Shown: positions 37,198 to 47,000 of the stretch, piece by piece | How the letters are laid out: each line of letters starts with the position of its first letter | Position numbering within the stretch: the first letter of the stretch is position 1 | NCBI GenBank assembly: GCA_019623805.1 | Contig: CP053680.1 | Location: 1,488,001-1,552,000 of the forward strand | Source of the DNA: Gammaproteobacteria bacterium (ex Lamellibrachia satsuma) | Lineage (GTDB): Bacteria > Pseudomonadota > Gammaproteobacteria > Chromatiales > Chromatiaceae | Reading direction: 5' to 3' | DNA: 64,000 bases | Notes under the pieces: model-generated | What the model was told of the DNA's origin: nothing | What the model saw: the letters and a program-made list of their open reading frames with translations, nothing else | Database searches by the model: none | Translations under genes and position numbers: made by a program

Positions 37198-38733
37198 CTG
37201 GCTTCTTTTCTCAAACCCTTTGCCACTGTCGGCTCAAATACCATGCTCTCCCGCATCCTCGGGTTTGTGCGAGATCTGGTATTGGCGCGCCTGTTCGGGG
37301 CCGATGCCGCCACGGATGCCTTCTTCGTCGCTTTCAAGATTCCGAATTTCATGCGTCGCCTGTTCGCCGAGGGGGCTTTTTCACTGGCCTTTGTCCCGGT
37401 ATTGACAGAGTACCGCAGCCAACGCTCCTTTGCAGAACTAAAAGAGTTTATAGACAAGATGGCGGGCACACTGGGTTTGGTGCTGCTGTTGACGACCACA
37501 ATCGGCGTGATCGCAGCTCCACTATTGGTGATGATCTTCGCGCCAGGCTTCATCGGTGAGGATGAGGGCAAGTATGAGTTGGCGGTGGAGATGCTGCACC
37601 TCACCTTCCCCTATCTCTTCTTCATCTCTCTCACTGCTTTCGCCGGGGGCATCCTGAACGCGCACAACCGCTTTGGCGTGCCGGCCTTCACCCCCGTGCT
37701 GCTCAATATATCGCTGATCGGCTGCGCACTCCTGCTTTCGCCACGCATGGAAGAGCCTGTGATGGCGCTGGCTTGGGGCGTCCTCATCGCCGGTGGCGTG
37801 CAGTTCATGTTTCAGTTTCCTTTTCTCTACCAGTTGAACCTGATTCCGAAACCCAAGGTAGCCTTCCGGGACAAGGGCGTAATCCGCGTCCTGCGACTGA
37901 TGATTCCCGCCCTGTTTGGCGTCTCTGTAAGCCAGTTGAACCTGCTGCTGGATACGCTCATCGCCTCTTTCCTGGTTAGCGGCAGCATCTCCTGGCTCTA
38001 CTACTCTGACCGCCTGATGGAGTTTCCGGTGGGTATTCTCGGGGTTGCTCTCGGTACCGTGATCCTGCCCAACCTGTCGCGCAAACACTCCGAAAAATCA
38101 CCCGAGGAATTTTCCAGCACCCTGGACTGGGCCCTGCGCGTCACTGTGTTGCTGGGTATTCCCGCAGCTGTAGGGCTGCTGCTGCTGGCAAGCCCGATGT
38201 TGATCACCCTGTTCCACTCCGAAGCCTTCACCACCAACGATGTCGTCATGTCGTCCCGGAGTCTGATGGCCTATGCCCCCGGCCTGATGGCCATCATTCT
38301 GATCAAGATCCTCGCACCGGGTTTTTACGCCAGACAGGATACCCGTACGCCGGTACGCGTCGGCATCATCGCCATGTTCGCCAACATGGCTTTCAATATT
38401 ATTTTAGTGTTTCCTCTGGCCCATGCAGGCCTTGCCCTGGCTACGACTCTGTCATCCATCCTCAACGCCTACCTGCTCTACCACTGGCTGAGAAAAGAGC
38501 AGATCTATCAACCAAGCCCTGGGTGGAACCTTATCTGGCTGCGCACTGGAGCAGCAGCAGCAATAATGGGGGCTCTGCTCATCTGGGGCAGCGGTGACAC
38601 TGATGCCTGGCTGCTGCTTGGCACCTGGGAACGCATCCTCCACCTTGCGTTTTGGATCATACTTGGCGCCTGCGTCTACTTTTTCGTCCTCATCTCTTCC
38701 GGTGTCAGGCTGCGCCATTTTCGTTCCGCGTAA
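37198..38733 (+). CDS. murJ: Lipid II flippase MurJ
   Basis: About 511 residues if translation starts at CTG 37198. The first in-frame ATG is at 37243, but the upstream codons read LASFLKPFATVGSNTMLSRI, which matches the conserved MurJ N-terminus, and AAGGA stands seven bases before the CTG; the frame is closed by TAA further up with no ATG, GTG or TTG between. FVRDLVLARLFGADAATDAF and KIPNFMRRLFAEGAFS are MurJ signatures. About 14 membrane helices carry lipid-linked peptidoglycan precursors across the inner membrane. It is divergent from rpsT, as is usual. Confidence 0.9.
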   Translation: MASFLKPFATVGSNTMLSRILGFVRDLVLARLFGADAATDAFFVAFKIPNFMRRLFAEGAFSLAFVPVLTEYRSQRSFAELKEFIDKMAGTLGLVLLLTTTIGVIAAPLLVMIFAPGFIGEDEGKYELAVEMLHLTFPYLFFISLTAFAGGILNAHNRFGVPAFTPVLLNISLIGCALLLSPRMEEPVMALAWGVLIAGGVQFMFQFPFLYQLNLIPKPKVAFRDKGVIRVLRLMIPALFGVSVSQLNLLLDTLIASFLVSGSISWLYYSDRLMEFPVGILGVALGTVILPNLSRKHSEKSPEEFSSTLDWALRVTVLLGIPAAVGLLLLASPMLITLFHSEAFTTNDVVMSSRSLMAYAPGLMAIILIKILAPGFYARQDTRTPVRVGIIAMFANMAFNIILVFPLAHAGLALATTLSSILNAYLLYHWLRKEQIYQPSPGWNLIWLRTGAAAAIMGALLIWGSGDTDAWLLLGTWERILHLAFWIILGACVYFFVLISSGVRLRHFRSA

Positions 38734-38737
38734 GTAA

Positions 38738-38751
38738 GGTGACAGGTGACA
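38738..38751 (+). repeat. Two tandem GGTGACA heptamers after murJ
   Basis: GGTGACAGGTGACA begins five bases after the murJ stop. The same heptamer, or its complement TGTCACC, occurs near 8769, 27090, 59503 and 62795-62820. Confidence 0.6.
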
Positions 38752-38808
38752 CAAGCATGTGTCCGTCGTTTCCCGATGCAAGTACCTTTCAGCAATGAAT
38801 ACAAGCAG

Positions 38809-38890
38809 GCCCGATCAAGCGCAGCGGATCGGGCGGGCCAGAGTTTGGCAAAGCCATTGGGGTTGCCGGTTCTACTGCGCTAGAACCGGC
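38809..38890. repeat. Two inverted repeats upstream of ribF
   Basis: GCCCGATC (38809-38816) with GATCGGGC (38827-38834) encloses AAGCGCAGCG, a member of the GATCAAGCG..GCGGATC family. GCCGGTTCTA (38865-38874) with TAGAACCGGC (38881-38890) is a perfect 10 bp palindrome with a six-base loop. They lie in the 270-base gap between murJ and ribF. Confidence 0.65.
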
Positions 38891-38976
38891 CTACATCCTT
38901 CCAACGCCAGTTACGACAAAACTCGGTCACTCCGACGACACGGCCACCTTTAACCTTTTTCTTCATCCCTTATAAT

Positions 38977-39003
38977 AAGCCGCTTCAAACGAGGCGGTTT
39001 TTT
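38977..39003 (+). terminator. Terminator-like hairpin directly before ribF
   Basis: CCGCTTC, AAAC, GAGGCGG is followed by TTTTTT and then at once by the ribF ATG. It looks like an intrinsic terminator, yet GAGG of its 3' arm is also the only Shine-Dalgarno candidate (nine bases from the ATG). Confidence 0.7.
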
Positions 39004-39933
39004 ATGCAAGTCATTCGCGGCTTACACAATTTGAGACCAGAACACAGGGGCTGCGTGGCCACCATCGGCAATTTCGATGGCGTGCACCTGGGCCATCAGT
39101 CGGTTTTTCAGCACCTGCTCGAAAAGGGGCGCGAATTCGGCCTGCCCGCCACAGTAGTGACTTTTGAGCCCCAGCCCCGCGAGTTTTTCCAGCCTGACGG
39201 CGCACCTGCCCGGCTCACCCGCATGCGGGAAAAACTGCAGGCGATGAAGGATATCGGCATCGAGCGGGCCGTGATCCTGGAATTCGGCAGGAAGATGGCG
39301 TCGATGCCAGCCGTTGCCTTTGTTGAAGAGTTGCTGGTCAGCGGTCTCGATGCCCGTTTCCTGTCAGTTGGCGACGACTTCCGTTTCGGCATGGGACGGA
39401 AGGGCGACTTCCATCTGCTGCAGTCCATGGGAAATCAGCACGGATTCGAGGTGGAGAACATGAACACCTTCAAGCTTGATGCCGATCGCGTCAGCAGCAC
39501 CCGCATCCGGCAACTGCTCACCGATGGCAACCTGCAGGCGGCAGAGTTATGCCTGGGGCGTCCCTATCGCATCTGCGGCCGCGTGGCTCACGGAGACGAA
39601 CGCGGACGCACCATCGGCTTTCCCACCATGAATGTGAACCTGCATCGCCGTGTCAGCCCACTACGCGGCGTCTACGCCGTCAAGGTCCGGGGCCTGGATA
39701 AACAACCACTGCCCGGTGTGGCCAACATAGGTACGCGTCCCACGGTGGAGGGAGACACCCGTTATCTGCTGGAGACCCACCTGTTCGACTTCGACCGTTC
39801 AGTCTACGGTGAGCATGTTCAGGTGGAGTTTGTGCACAAACTCCGCGACGAAAAAAGATTCGACTCATTCGAGGATCTGCGCAGACAGATTCTGGACGAT
39901 GCAGCGGCGGCGCGAATTGAGCTTGGGATTTAG
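39004..39933 (+). CDS. ribF: Bifunctional riboflavin kinase/FAD synthetase
   Basis: 309 residues. The N-terminal FMN adenylyltransferase has TIGNFDGVHLGHQ (HxGH nucleotide motif) and SSTRIRQLL; the C-terminal riboflavin kinase has GRPYRICGRVAHGDERGRTI with GFPTMNV, and VANIGTRPTV. It makes FMN and FAD from riboflavin. It precedes ileS and lspA as in E. coli. Its ATG abuts a hairpin with a T run, so its expression may be conditional on that structure. Confidence 0.95.
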   Translation: MQVIRGLHNLRPEHRGCVATIGNFDGVHLGHQSVFQHLLEKGREFGLPATVVTFEPQPREFFQPDGAPARLTRMREKLQAMKDIGIERAVILEFGRKMASMPAVAFVEELLVSGLDARFLSVGDDFRFGMGRKGDFHLLQSMGNQHGFEVENMNTFKLDADRVSSTRIRQLLTDGNLQAAELCLGRPYRICGRVAHGDERGRTIGFPTMNVNLHRRVSPLRGVYAVKVRGLDKQPLPGVANIGTRPTVEGDTRYLLETHLFDFDRSVYGEHVQVEFVHKLRDEKRFDSFEDLRRQILDDAAAARIELGI

Positions 39934-39956
39934 CGCACTCATTGCGCCAATAACTT

Positions 39957-40042
39957 GTAGGCTGGATCAAGCGTAGCGGATCCGGCATCAGTTGTTTGCT
40001 CAGCGCACATTTGCCTGATCCGCTACGCTTGATCAGGCCTAC
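39957..40042. repeat. Long inverted repeat between ribF and ileS
   Basis: 31-base arms: 39957-39987 begins GTAGGCTGGATCAAGCGTAG, and 40012-40042 ends CTTGATCAGGCCTAC. They are complementary with few mismatches around a 24-base spacer. The layout recalls E. coli BIME units (TGCC...GGCCTAC). It shares the AAGCGTAGCGGATC core with sites near 38815, 43990 and 59440. Confidence 0.75.
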
Positions 40043-40145
40043 ATCCTGACTCGAGATCCTCGAAACCAGCAAGATACTTTGCGCATTGCGCCGGATTGCG
40101 GTTCAATAGCCCACTTTTGTTGGAATCCACCACAGGCAGCCGTCC

Positions 40146-42974
40146 GTGAGCGACTACAAGCAGACCCTCAACCTTCCCAAAACAGCCTTCCCAATGCGAG
40201 GCAATCTGGCCCAGCGCGAGCCGGAGATACTGAAGAAATGGGAGGAAAACAATCTCTACGCCAGGATCCGCGAGGCATGCGCCGGACGGCCCAAGTTTAT
40301 TCTGCACGACGGCCCTCCATACGCCAACGGCAACATCCATATCGGTCATGCGGTCAACAAGATCCTCAAGGACATCATCATCAAGAGCCGTACGCTGGAC
40401 GGTTTCGACGCACCTTATGTGCCGGGATGGGACTGCCACGGCCTGCCTATTGAACTCCAGGTGGAAAAGAAGATCGGCAAGCCCGGAGCCAAAGTGACCA
40501 GCGGACAGTTCCGCAAGGCATGCCGTCAATATGCCGCCAAGCAGGTGGATAGTCAGCGTGACGATTTCAAACGCCTGGGTGTACTCGGTGAGTGGGAGAA
40601 CCCCTATCTCACAATGGACCATGGATTCGAGGCGGATATCGTTCGTTCTCTTGGCCGCATCGTCGAGAATGGCCATGTGCACAAAGGCTCCAAGCCGGTC
40701 CACTGGTGCACTGACTGCGGTTCGGCTCTGGCCGAAGCAGAAGTGGAGTACCAGGACAAGGACTCTTTTGCCATCGATGTGCGCTTTCGTGTGCTCGAAG
40801 AACCGGCGCTGTTCGACCGCTGCCACCATGTGCCCGATGGGCTGGGTGAAGGTCCGATGCATTTTGTTATCTGGACCACTACACCCTGGACCCTGCCCGC
40901 CAACCAGGCAGTGGCGCTCAACCCGAGCCTGGAATACGCAGTGGTGCAGTGCGACGGTCCACTGGGCAAAGAGCGCATGGTGATTGCCGACGCCATGCTG
41001 AAAGATGTGATGGATCGCTACGGCATCGAGAAGTATCACGTCATCGCCTATGCCAAAGGCGATGCCTTCGAGGGACTCAAGCTGCAACACCCCTTCTATG
41101 AACGCCATGTGCAGGTGATTCTGGGGGAGCATGTCACCCTCGAGGCGGGTACCGGTGCTGTGCACACTGCCCCCGGTCACGGTCTTGACGATTATGTGGT
41201 CGGCGCCCGCTATGGTCTGCCAGTGGACAATCCAGTGGGCAACAACGGCTGTTTTGTGGAGGGCACCGAACTGTTCGCGGGCCAGCACGTCTTCTCCGCC
41301 AACGAGAAAGTGATCGAAGTGCTCAAGGCACACGGCGCACTGGTGCGCGAGGAACGCCTCAACCACAGTTATCCGCACTGCTGGCGCCACAAAACCCCGA
41401 TCATCTTCCGCGCCACCCCGCAGTGGTTCATCAGCATGGACCAGGGCGGACTGCGTCAGACCGCAATGCACGAGATCGACAACGTCGAATGGTTGCCCGA
41501 CTGGGGCAAGGCGCGCATCCAGGGCATGGTGGAGAACCGCCCGGACTGGTGCATCTCACGCCAGCGCACCTGGGGCGTACCGATCACCCTCTTTGTCCAT
41601 AAAGAGACCAACGAACTGCACCCCAACTCCGCCGAACTGGTGAAAGCCGTGGCAAATCGGGTCGAGGAGAAGGGCTTTGAAGCCTGGTTCGACCTCGACG
41701 CCCAAGAACTGCTGGGGGACGAAGCCGCTGACTACACCAAGGTCACCGACTCGCTGGATGTCTGGTTTGATTCCGGAGTGACCCATCAGTGCGTACTGCA
41801 GGCCCGTGAGCAGCTGCGCTTCCCTGCGGATCTCTATCTCGAAGGCTCCGACCAGCACCGTGGCTGGTTCCAGTCTTCCCTGCTCACCTCGGTGGCGATG
41901 AACGACTGCGCCCCCTTCAAACAGGTGCTGACCCACGGCTTCACCGTCGACGACAAGGGCGAGAAGATGGCCAAGTCGAAGGGCAATGTGATGGCGCCAC
42001 AAAAGGTGATCAAGAACCTGGGCGCCGACATCATTCGCCTCTGGGTGTCGGCCACCGACTACCGCAACGAGATGACCGTCTCGGACGAGATACTGAAGCG
42101 CACCGCCGATGCCTACCGCCGCATACGCAACACCACGCGTTTCCTGCTCAGCAACCTCAACGGGTTCGATCCGGCGCAGAACATGGTAACACCGGGGGAG
42201 ATGATCGAACTCGATCGTTGGGCGGTGGATCGCGCCCTGCAACTGCAGCAGGAGATCATCGAAGCCTACAAGCACTATCAATTCCACCTGATTTATCAGA
42301 AGGTGCTCAACTTCTGCGTTACCGAGATGGGCGGTTTCTATCTCGACGTGATCAAGGACCGGCAGTACACCACCCAGGTGGACAGCCTGCCGCGCCGCTC
42401 CTGCCAGACTGCGATGTACCACATCGTCGAGGCGATGACCCGCTGGCTGGCCCCGATTCTAAGCTACACCGCCGATGAGGTCTGGTTGCATATACCGGGG
42501 GAACGTGGCGAGAGCGTCTTTCTCGAAAGCTGGTATTCCGGTCTCTTCTCTCTGGATGGCGACGACCGTTTTGACCGCGCCTTCTGGGAGCAAGTGATCC
42601 CGGTACGCACTGCGGTATCAAAGCAGCTGGAGTCCCTGCGCGCCGACGGCAAGATCGGTTCCGCCCTGGATGCAGAGGTGGAGGTCTACTGCGACGGTGA
42701 ATTGAGGGCAACCCTCGATGATCTGGGTGAAGAACTGCGTTTTGTTTTGATCACATCGGAGGCCCGGGTTCTGCCTCTAGCGACTAAATCCGCCGATGCA
42801 ATAGAGACCGAAGTCGATGGACTCTGGGTCAGACCCACGCCCTCTAACCTGCCCAAGTGCGTGCGTTGCTGGCACCATCGGGAAGAGGTGGGGGTGGACA
42901 AGAAATATCCTGATCTCTGCAGCCGCTGTGCCACCAATGTCGCCGGAAAGGGCGAGATCCGGCGCTTTGCCTGA
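40146..42974 (+). CDS. ileS: Isoleucyl-tRNA synthetase
   Basis: 942 residues, starting with GTG. The class I signatures are [10 protein letters not shown] (HIGH) and KMAKSKGN (KMSKS); [16 protein letters not shown] marks the editing domain. The C-terminal zinc finger has [12 protein letters not shown] and CSRCATNV. It charges tRNA-Ile and hydrolyses Val-tRNA-Ile. The bacterial IleS1-type zinc tail is intact. lspA follows eight bases after its stop. Confidence 0.97.
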   Translation: MSDYKQTLNLPKTAFPMRGNLAQREPEILKKWEENNLYARIREACAGRPKFILHDGPPYANGNIHIGHAVNKILKDIIIKSRTLDGFDAPYVPGWDCHGLPIELQVEKKIGKPGAKVTSGQFRKACRQYAAKQVDSQRDDFKRLGVLGEWENPYLTMDHGFEADIVRSLGRIVENGHVHKGSKPVHWCTDCGSALAEAEVEYQDKDSFAIDVRFRVLEEPALFDRCHHVPDGLGEGPMHFVIWTTTPWTLPANQAVALNPSLEYAVVQCDGPLGKERMVIADAMLKDVMDRYGIEKYHVIAYAKGDAFEGLKLQHPFYERHVQVILGEHVTLEAGTGAVHTAPGHGLDDYVVGARYGLPVDNPVGNNGCFVEGTELFAGQHVFSANEKVIEVLKAHGALVREERLNHSYPHCWRHKTPIIFRATPQWFISMDQGGLRQTAMHEIDNVEWLPDWGKARIQGMVENRPDWCISRQRTWGVPITLFVHKETNELHPNSAELVKAVANRVEEKGFEAWFDLDAQELLGDEAADYTKVTDSLDVWFDSGVTHQCVLQAREQLRFPADLYLEGSDQHRGWFQSSLLTSVAMNDCAPFKQVLTHGFTVDDKGEKMAKSKGNVMAPQKVIKNLGADIIRLWVSATDYRNEMTVSDEILKRTADAYRRIRNTTRFLLSNLNGFDPAQNMVTPGEMIELDRWAVDRALQLQQEIIEAYKHYQFHLIYQKVLNFCVTEMGGFYLDVIKDRQYTTQVDSLPRRSCQTAMYHIVEAMTRWLAPILSYTADEVWLHIPGERGESVFLESWYSGLFSLDGDDRFDRAFWEQVIPVRTAVSKQLESLRADGKIGSALDAEVEVYCDGELRATLDDLGEELRFVLITSEARVLPLATKSADAIETEVDGLWVRPTPSNLPKCVRCWHHREEVGVDKKYPDLCSRCATNVAGKGEIRRFA

Positions 42975-42981
42975 GGTCACC

Positions 42982-43455
42982 ATGCAACGCTGGCTCTGGC
43001 TTTCACTGCTCGTTCTCCTGCTCGACCAGGCAACCAAGCAGTGGGCGGAGGCGGCGCTGTCCGCCTATCAACCGTCCACCCTGCTGCCGTTCTTCGATCT
43101 CACTCTGATGTATAACGAGGGGGCTGCGTTCAGCTTCCTCAGTGAGCAGGGAGGATGGCAGCGCTGGTTCTTCATCATCCTGGCGCTGGGCGTATCCGCA
43201 GTGTTGGTCGGTTGGATCTGGCGCCTGAAGCCTGCGGAAAAAACCATCGCTGTCGCCCTCTCACTGATTGTTGGTGGCGCTATCGGCAATGTCATTGACC
43301 GCTTGCTTTTTGGCCACGTCATCGATTTTCTGCACTTCCACTACCAGGAGTACTACTGGCCCGCATTCAACATCGCCGACTCCGCCATTTTCGTCGGCGT
43401 AACGCTCATGATCTTCGACGCCCTCTTTTTTTCTGCCAAGCGTGAAACAGACTGA
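42982..43455 (+). CDS. lspA: Lipoprotein signal peptidase
   Basis: 157 residues from the ATG at 42982 with GAGG upstream; a longer frame would overlap ileS. Four membrane helices. The catalytic aspartates are in GNVIDRLLFGHVIDF and FNIADSAI, and YNEGAAFSFL is the conserved second block. It cleaves the signal peptides of diacylglyceryl-prolipoproteins such as BamD at the inner membrane. It is the last gene of ribF-ileS-lspA; the fkpB and ispH genes that often follow are absent. Confidence 0.95.
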   Translation: MQRWLWLSLLVLLLDQATKQWAEAALSAYQPSTLLPFFDLTLMYNEGAAFSFLSEQGGWQRWFFIILALGVSAVLVGWIWRLKPAEKTIAVALSLIVGGAIGNVIDRLLFGHVIDFLHFHYQEYYWPAFNIADSAIFVGVTLMIFDALFFSAKRETD

Positions 43456-43497
43456 CAAACCTTTTTCTGCAGCTAATCTATTTCCCTGCTATTTTTA

Positions 43498-43516
43498 GGT
43501 TATAACAATCATAACC
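43498..43516. promoter_or_regulatory. Short palindrome before the DsrC-like gene
   Basis: GGTTAT, seven bases, ATAACC, lying 38 bases before the ATG. It could be an operator or overlap the promoter; no regulator can be named. Confidence 0.3.
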
Positions 43517-43553
43517 CCCAAACAGCAGTATCCGATCCACCCGGAGGTGTAAG

Positions 43554-43943
43554 ATGCGACTGGAGGAACAGGCGAGGATTCAAGCCACCACACAGATCAA
43601 TACCGCAGAAGTTCTCGAAATCGATGGCAGACTGATCGCCACCGATAGCGACGGCTATCTGCTGAATGCAGAAGACTGGAGTCCGTTAGTAGCAGAAACC
43701 CTGGCACAGAGAGACGCAGTTGTGCTGGGCAAGGATCACTGGACGCTGATCGACTTTCTGCACCGATTTTACCAGGAGTTTGACATCGCACCGGAGATGC
43801 CGATACTTTCACGCAATCTCTGTAAAGACCAGCACAACTGCCGCTGGACGAGAACCTACATCAACAAACTGTTTCCGGGGGGCGCCAAGATGGCCTGCCG
43901 CTATGCCGGGTTATCAGTCCCGGTGGGGAGGAGCTGCCTGTAG
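43554..43943 (+). CDS. DsrC/TusE-family sulfur-transfer protein with four cysteines
   Basis: 129 residues; GGAGGT lies before the ATG, fixing the start. A 16-residue N-terminal extension precedes the DsrC fold (EVLEIDGRLIATDSDGYLLN, HWTLIDFLHRFYQEF). The C-terminal arm KMACRYAGLSVPVGRSCL keeps the penultimate cysteine (C128) and the upstream one (C115), but 12 residues separate them rather than the 10 usual in DsrC. Two further cysteines, C90 and C96, lie in NLCKDQHNCRW. DsrC carries sulfur as a trisulfide in dissimilatory sulfur metabolism; TusE has only the penultimate cysteine and serves tRNA thiolation. This looks like a DsrC paralogue. No dsr genes are adjacent. Confidence 0.85.
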   Translation: MRLEEQARIQATTQINTAEVLEIDGRLIATDSDGYLLNAEDWSPLVAETLAQRDAVVLGKDHWTLIDFLHRFYQEFDIAPEMPILSRNLCKDQHNCRWTRTYINKLFPGGAKMACRYAGLSVPVGRSCL

Positions 43944-43982
43944 CAATCATGGTGTACATTGCGCACCCTACCGGACTTCAGC

Positions 43983-44007
43983 GCCCGATCCGCAAGCTTG
44001 ATCGGGC
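43983..44007. repeat. GATCAAGC-family palindrome
   Basis: GCCCGATC and GATCGGGC flank CGCAAGCTT between the DsrC-like gene and the convergent kinase gene. It is a member of the same family as 39957-40042. A degraded GGTGTAC..GCGCACCCTAC sequence lies just before it (43949-43970). Confidence 0.6.
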
Positions 44008-44032
44008 CCACGGCACTTATACGGAACCTGGT

Positions 44033-47000
44033 CTACCTGGCGTCGTCCAGGTTCGCCACTAGGGTTTCAACCTCAAGCCGCAGACTTCCCACAAGCTCAT
44101 CCACACCCGCCAGTTCACCAAGCTTCGCTCTTTTCTCCAGCTCTGCAGCCAGATCCCTTGCCCGATAGGCGGAGAAGTGGCTGACCAGTCCCTTCAATGC
44201 ATGGGCCGACCCGGCCATGACTGCAGCATCGTCCTTATCCATTGCAGATATGATATGACCAAGTGTGACCGGGACCCTTTCAACAAACATCTCTATCATC
44301 TGTCCCAACAGCTTTTCATCACCATCGATGGTTTTCAGAGCAGCCACCCGATCCCAAACTACCGGCCGTTGCTCGGCGTCTGCTATAAGTTCCCCATCAA
44401 TTTCGGCCTGACCTGGAGAATCTGCCACATCCTGGGCCGGCAGCAACCAGCTGGAAAGCAGGCTGGCAAGTTCACCTGGCTGGAAGGGCTTGCTGATGTA
44501 ATCATCCATGCCGTGCTGGATTGCCTCTTCTTTCGCCCCTTCCATCGCATTTGCTGTCATCGCGATTATGGGTGTCCGATTACCACCACTCAACGCTTCA
44601 CGATTACGAATCATCCCAGTCACTTCATAGCCGCTCATCCCCGGCATCTGGCAGTCCATGAGAATCAGGTCATACTCCACCATCCGACTCTTTTCGATCG
44701 CCTGTTGCCCGTTCTTCGCATTGTCGGGAGAGATGCCTAACTTCTCCAGAATCCCCACTGCCACCATGAGGTTCATCGGCTCATCGTCAACCACCAGTAC
44801 ACTTCCCTGAAATCGAGGCAGGATCTGCTGCTCTCTCTTTCCTTCTCTCTTCTGTTGTAGCATCGTATTATTATCCCTATTGCTGAAGAGGTTACTAAGC
44901 ATCTCGAATAGCTGATCCTTACGAACCGGTTTAGCCAATACACCATCAACCTCGGCCACATCATAGTCACACACTGAGCGCCCCCCCTGAAGCAGGGGTA
45001 CGATCTTTAGGTCTTTGGTTGCAGGATCGTCCTTCAGATGTTCGACATACTCCCTCCCCCCGGTCTCGATGGCATCACAATCCAGCAACAGCAAATGGTA
45101 CTTCTGCGTTCCCTGAACTGCATTCTCATGCAGAATCTGTATCGCCTGAGAGTAACTCGCACAGGTAGAGAATTTCAGGAAAGGGTCTGTCTTAAGGTAG
45201 GTTTCCAGCACAAAACGACTGGTTGCACTGCCACCCACAATCATGGCCCAGTGTTCGAGCACGTCACTCTCCGATACTACCCGGAAAGGTTCTGCCTTTG
45301 AAACATGCATCAGCGGAAGGTGAAAGAAGAAGCTGGAACCCCGTCCCACGCGGCTGGTCATGCCGAGCTCCCCGCCCATCATTCTGACCAGTTCCTTACT
45401 GATACTCAGCCCCAGCCCTGTGCCACCATATTTTCGTGTGACGGAGCCGTCGCCCTGGGTAAATGGCTCAAAAAGATGCGCCTGCTCGCCTTCCTGAACA
45501 CCGATGCCGGTATCTTCAACGGTAAAGCGTATCCACTGCTTTCCGCCGTGTTCCTCCTGGAGTTCAACCTTCAGAAAAACGCCTCCACGATTGGTAAATT
45601 TTACGGCATTACTCACCAGATTGGAGAGCACCTGTCTGATGCGGGTTGGATCACCGCTGAAGATCCCGGAGATGGAGTTTGCGATGTAGCAGTTCAACTC
45701 CAGATCCTTACTGTTGGCGGATTCCACGAAGAGCGACGCGGTCTCCTCCACCAATCGTCCAAGATCGAAATCCACACACTCCAACGTCAGTTTTTCCGCT
45801 TCTATCTTGGAAAAATCGAGTATGTCGTTGATGATGTGCAGCAGGGAATCGGCGGAACGTCGTGCGGTATCCAGGTAGTCCCGCTCTTTTCCCTCCAGAT
45901 CGGCATCTTCCAGCAAAGCCAACATCCCCATTACCCCATTCATCGGGGTGCGGATCTCATGACTCATGTTGGCGAGGAATTCACCACGCGCCTTCACTGC
46001 GGAGAGCGCCTCATCCCGTTTACGGCGCAACTCTTCCAGGGCATGAGCGAGACTGCGTTCGTTCTGCCTGAGCTTCTCCAGGATCTCGGCAGAACCCAGA
46101 ATGTAGTTGATACGCTGCAGCAGTACGGGCCACTTCACCGGCTTGGTGACAAAATCCGTGGCCCCCATGGTGTAGGCCCGCTCCACCGCTTCAATGTCAC
46201 CGCGACCTGTCACCATGACGATAGGTATATCCTTCGCTTCCATCCGTCGACTCATACGGCGGCAGGTCTCAAACCCGTCCAGCAGCGGCATCTCCACATC
46301 CAGCAGCACCAGGTCGGGCTGCTCCTGCTCGAACAACTCCAGGGCTTCATACCCCTCGGTTGCTTCCATCACCTCAAAACCACTATCCTCCAACACATCC
46401 TTGGCGATCTGTCTTGCCGTGATCTCGTCATCCACGATAAGAATCCTGGGGCCACCCATATTCTCACTACCAGCCTCGCCACCCTCATCCGCTCCCAGCT
46501 CTTTCTGCACCAAACCTTGCAGGGCATCACCGACACGGCCGTACTCCGCCTCAATGGCCGCCAGACGTTCCGGGGCATTTGCCAGCTGCCCTGCCCGGCC
46601 TTCAAGTTCGAGGGTCTTACAGAGACTGGCCAGTTCGGTTGCAGCCAGGTTGCCGCTGGCGGAACTCAGACTGTGCGCTGCCTGGGAGATGGCACCTGCA
46701 TCCAGTGTCTCAACGCCATCGAGGAGGTTGTCCAACAGTCTGTGGGAGCTTTCAAGATAGATCTTTATGAGTTGGGAGAAACGACCCTGCCGCTTCCCAT
46801 TGTAGTGGGTGCGCAGTTTTTCCATCTTTTGTGGAACCAGCGCATCCTTCGAAGAAGAAGTCTCATCCATCACCCCCTGCAGCCCATCACCATCACCCGC
46901 ATCCGGCAGCTCACCTGACACAGGAATAAGCCACCGTCCCAGCATACCGGCCAGATCTGTCAGTTCAAAAGGCTTGGCGAGAAAATCATCCAGCCCCTGC

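Noticed and set aside
45305..46918. 537-codon plus-strand open frame
   Set aside because: It is antisense to the middle of the hybrid kinase, whose domains and motifs are unmistakable; it has no recognisable motif or ribosome site.
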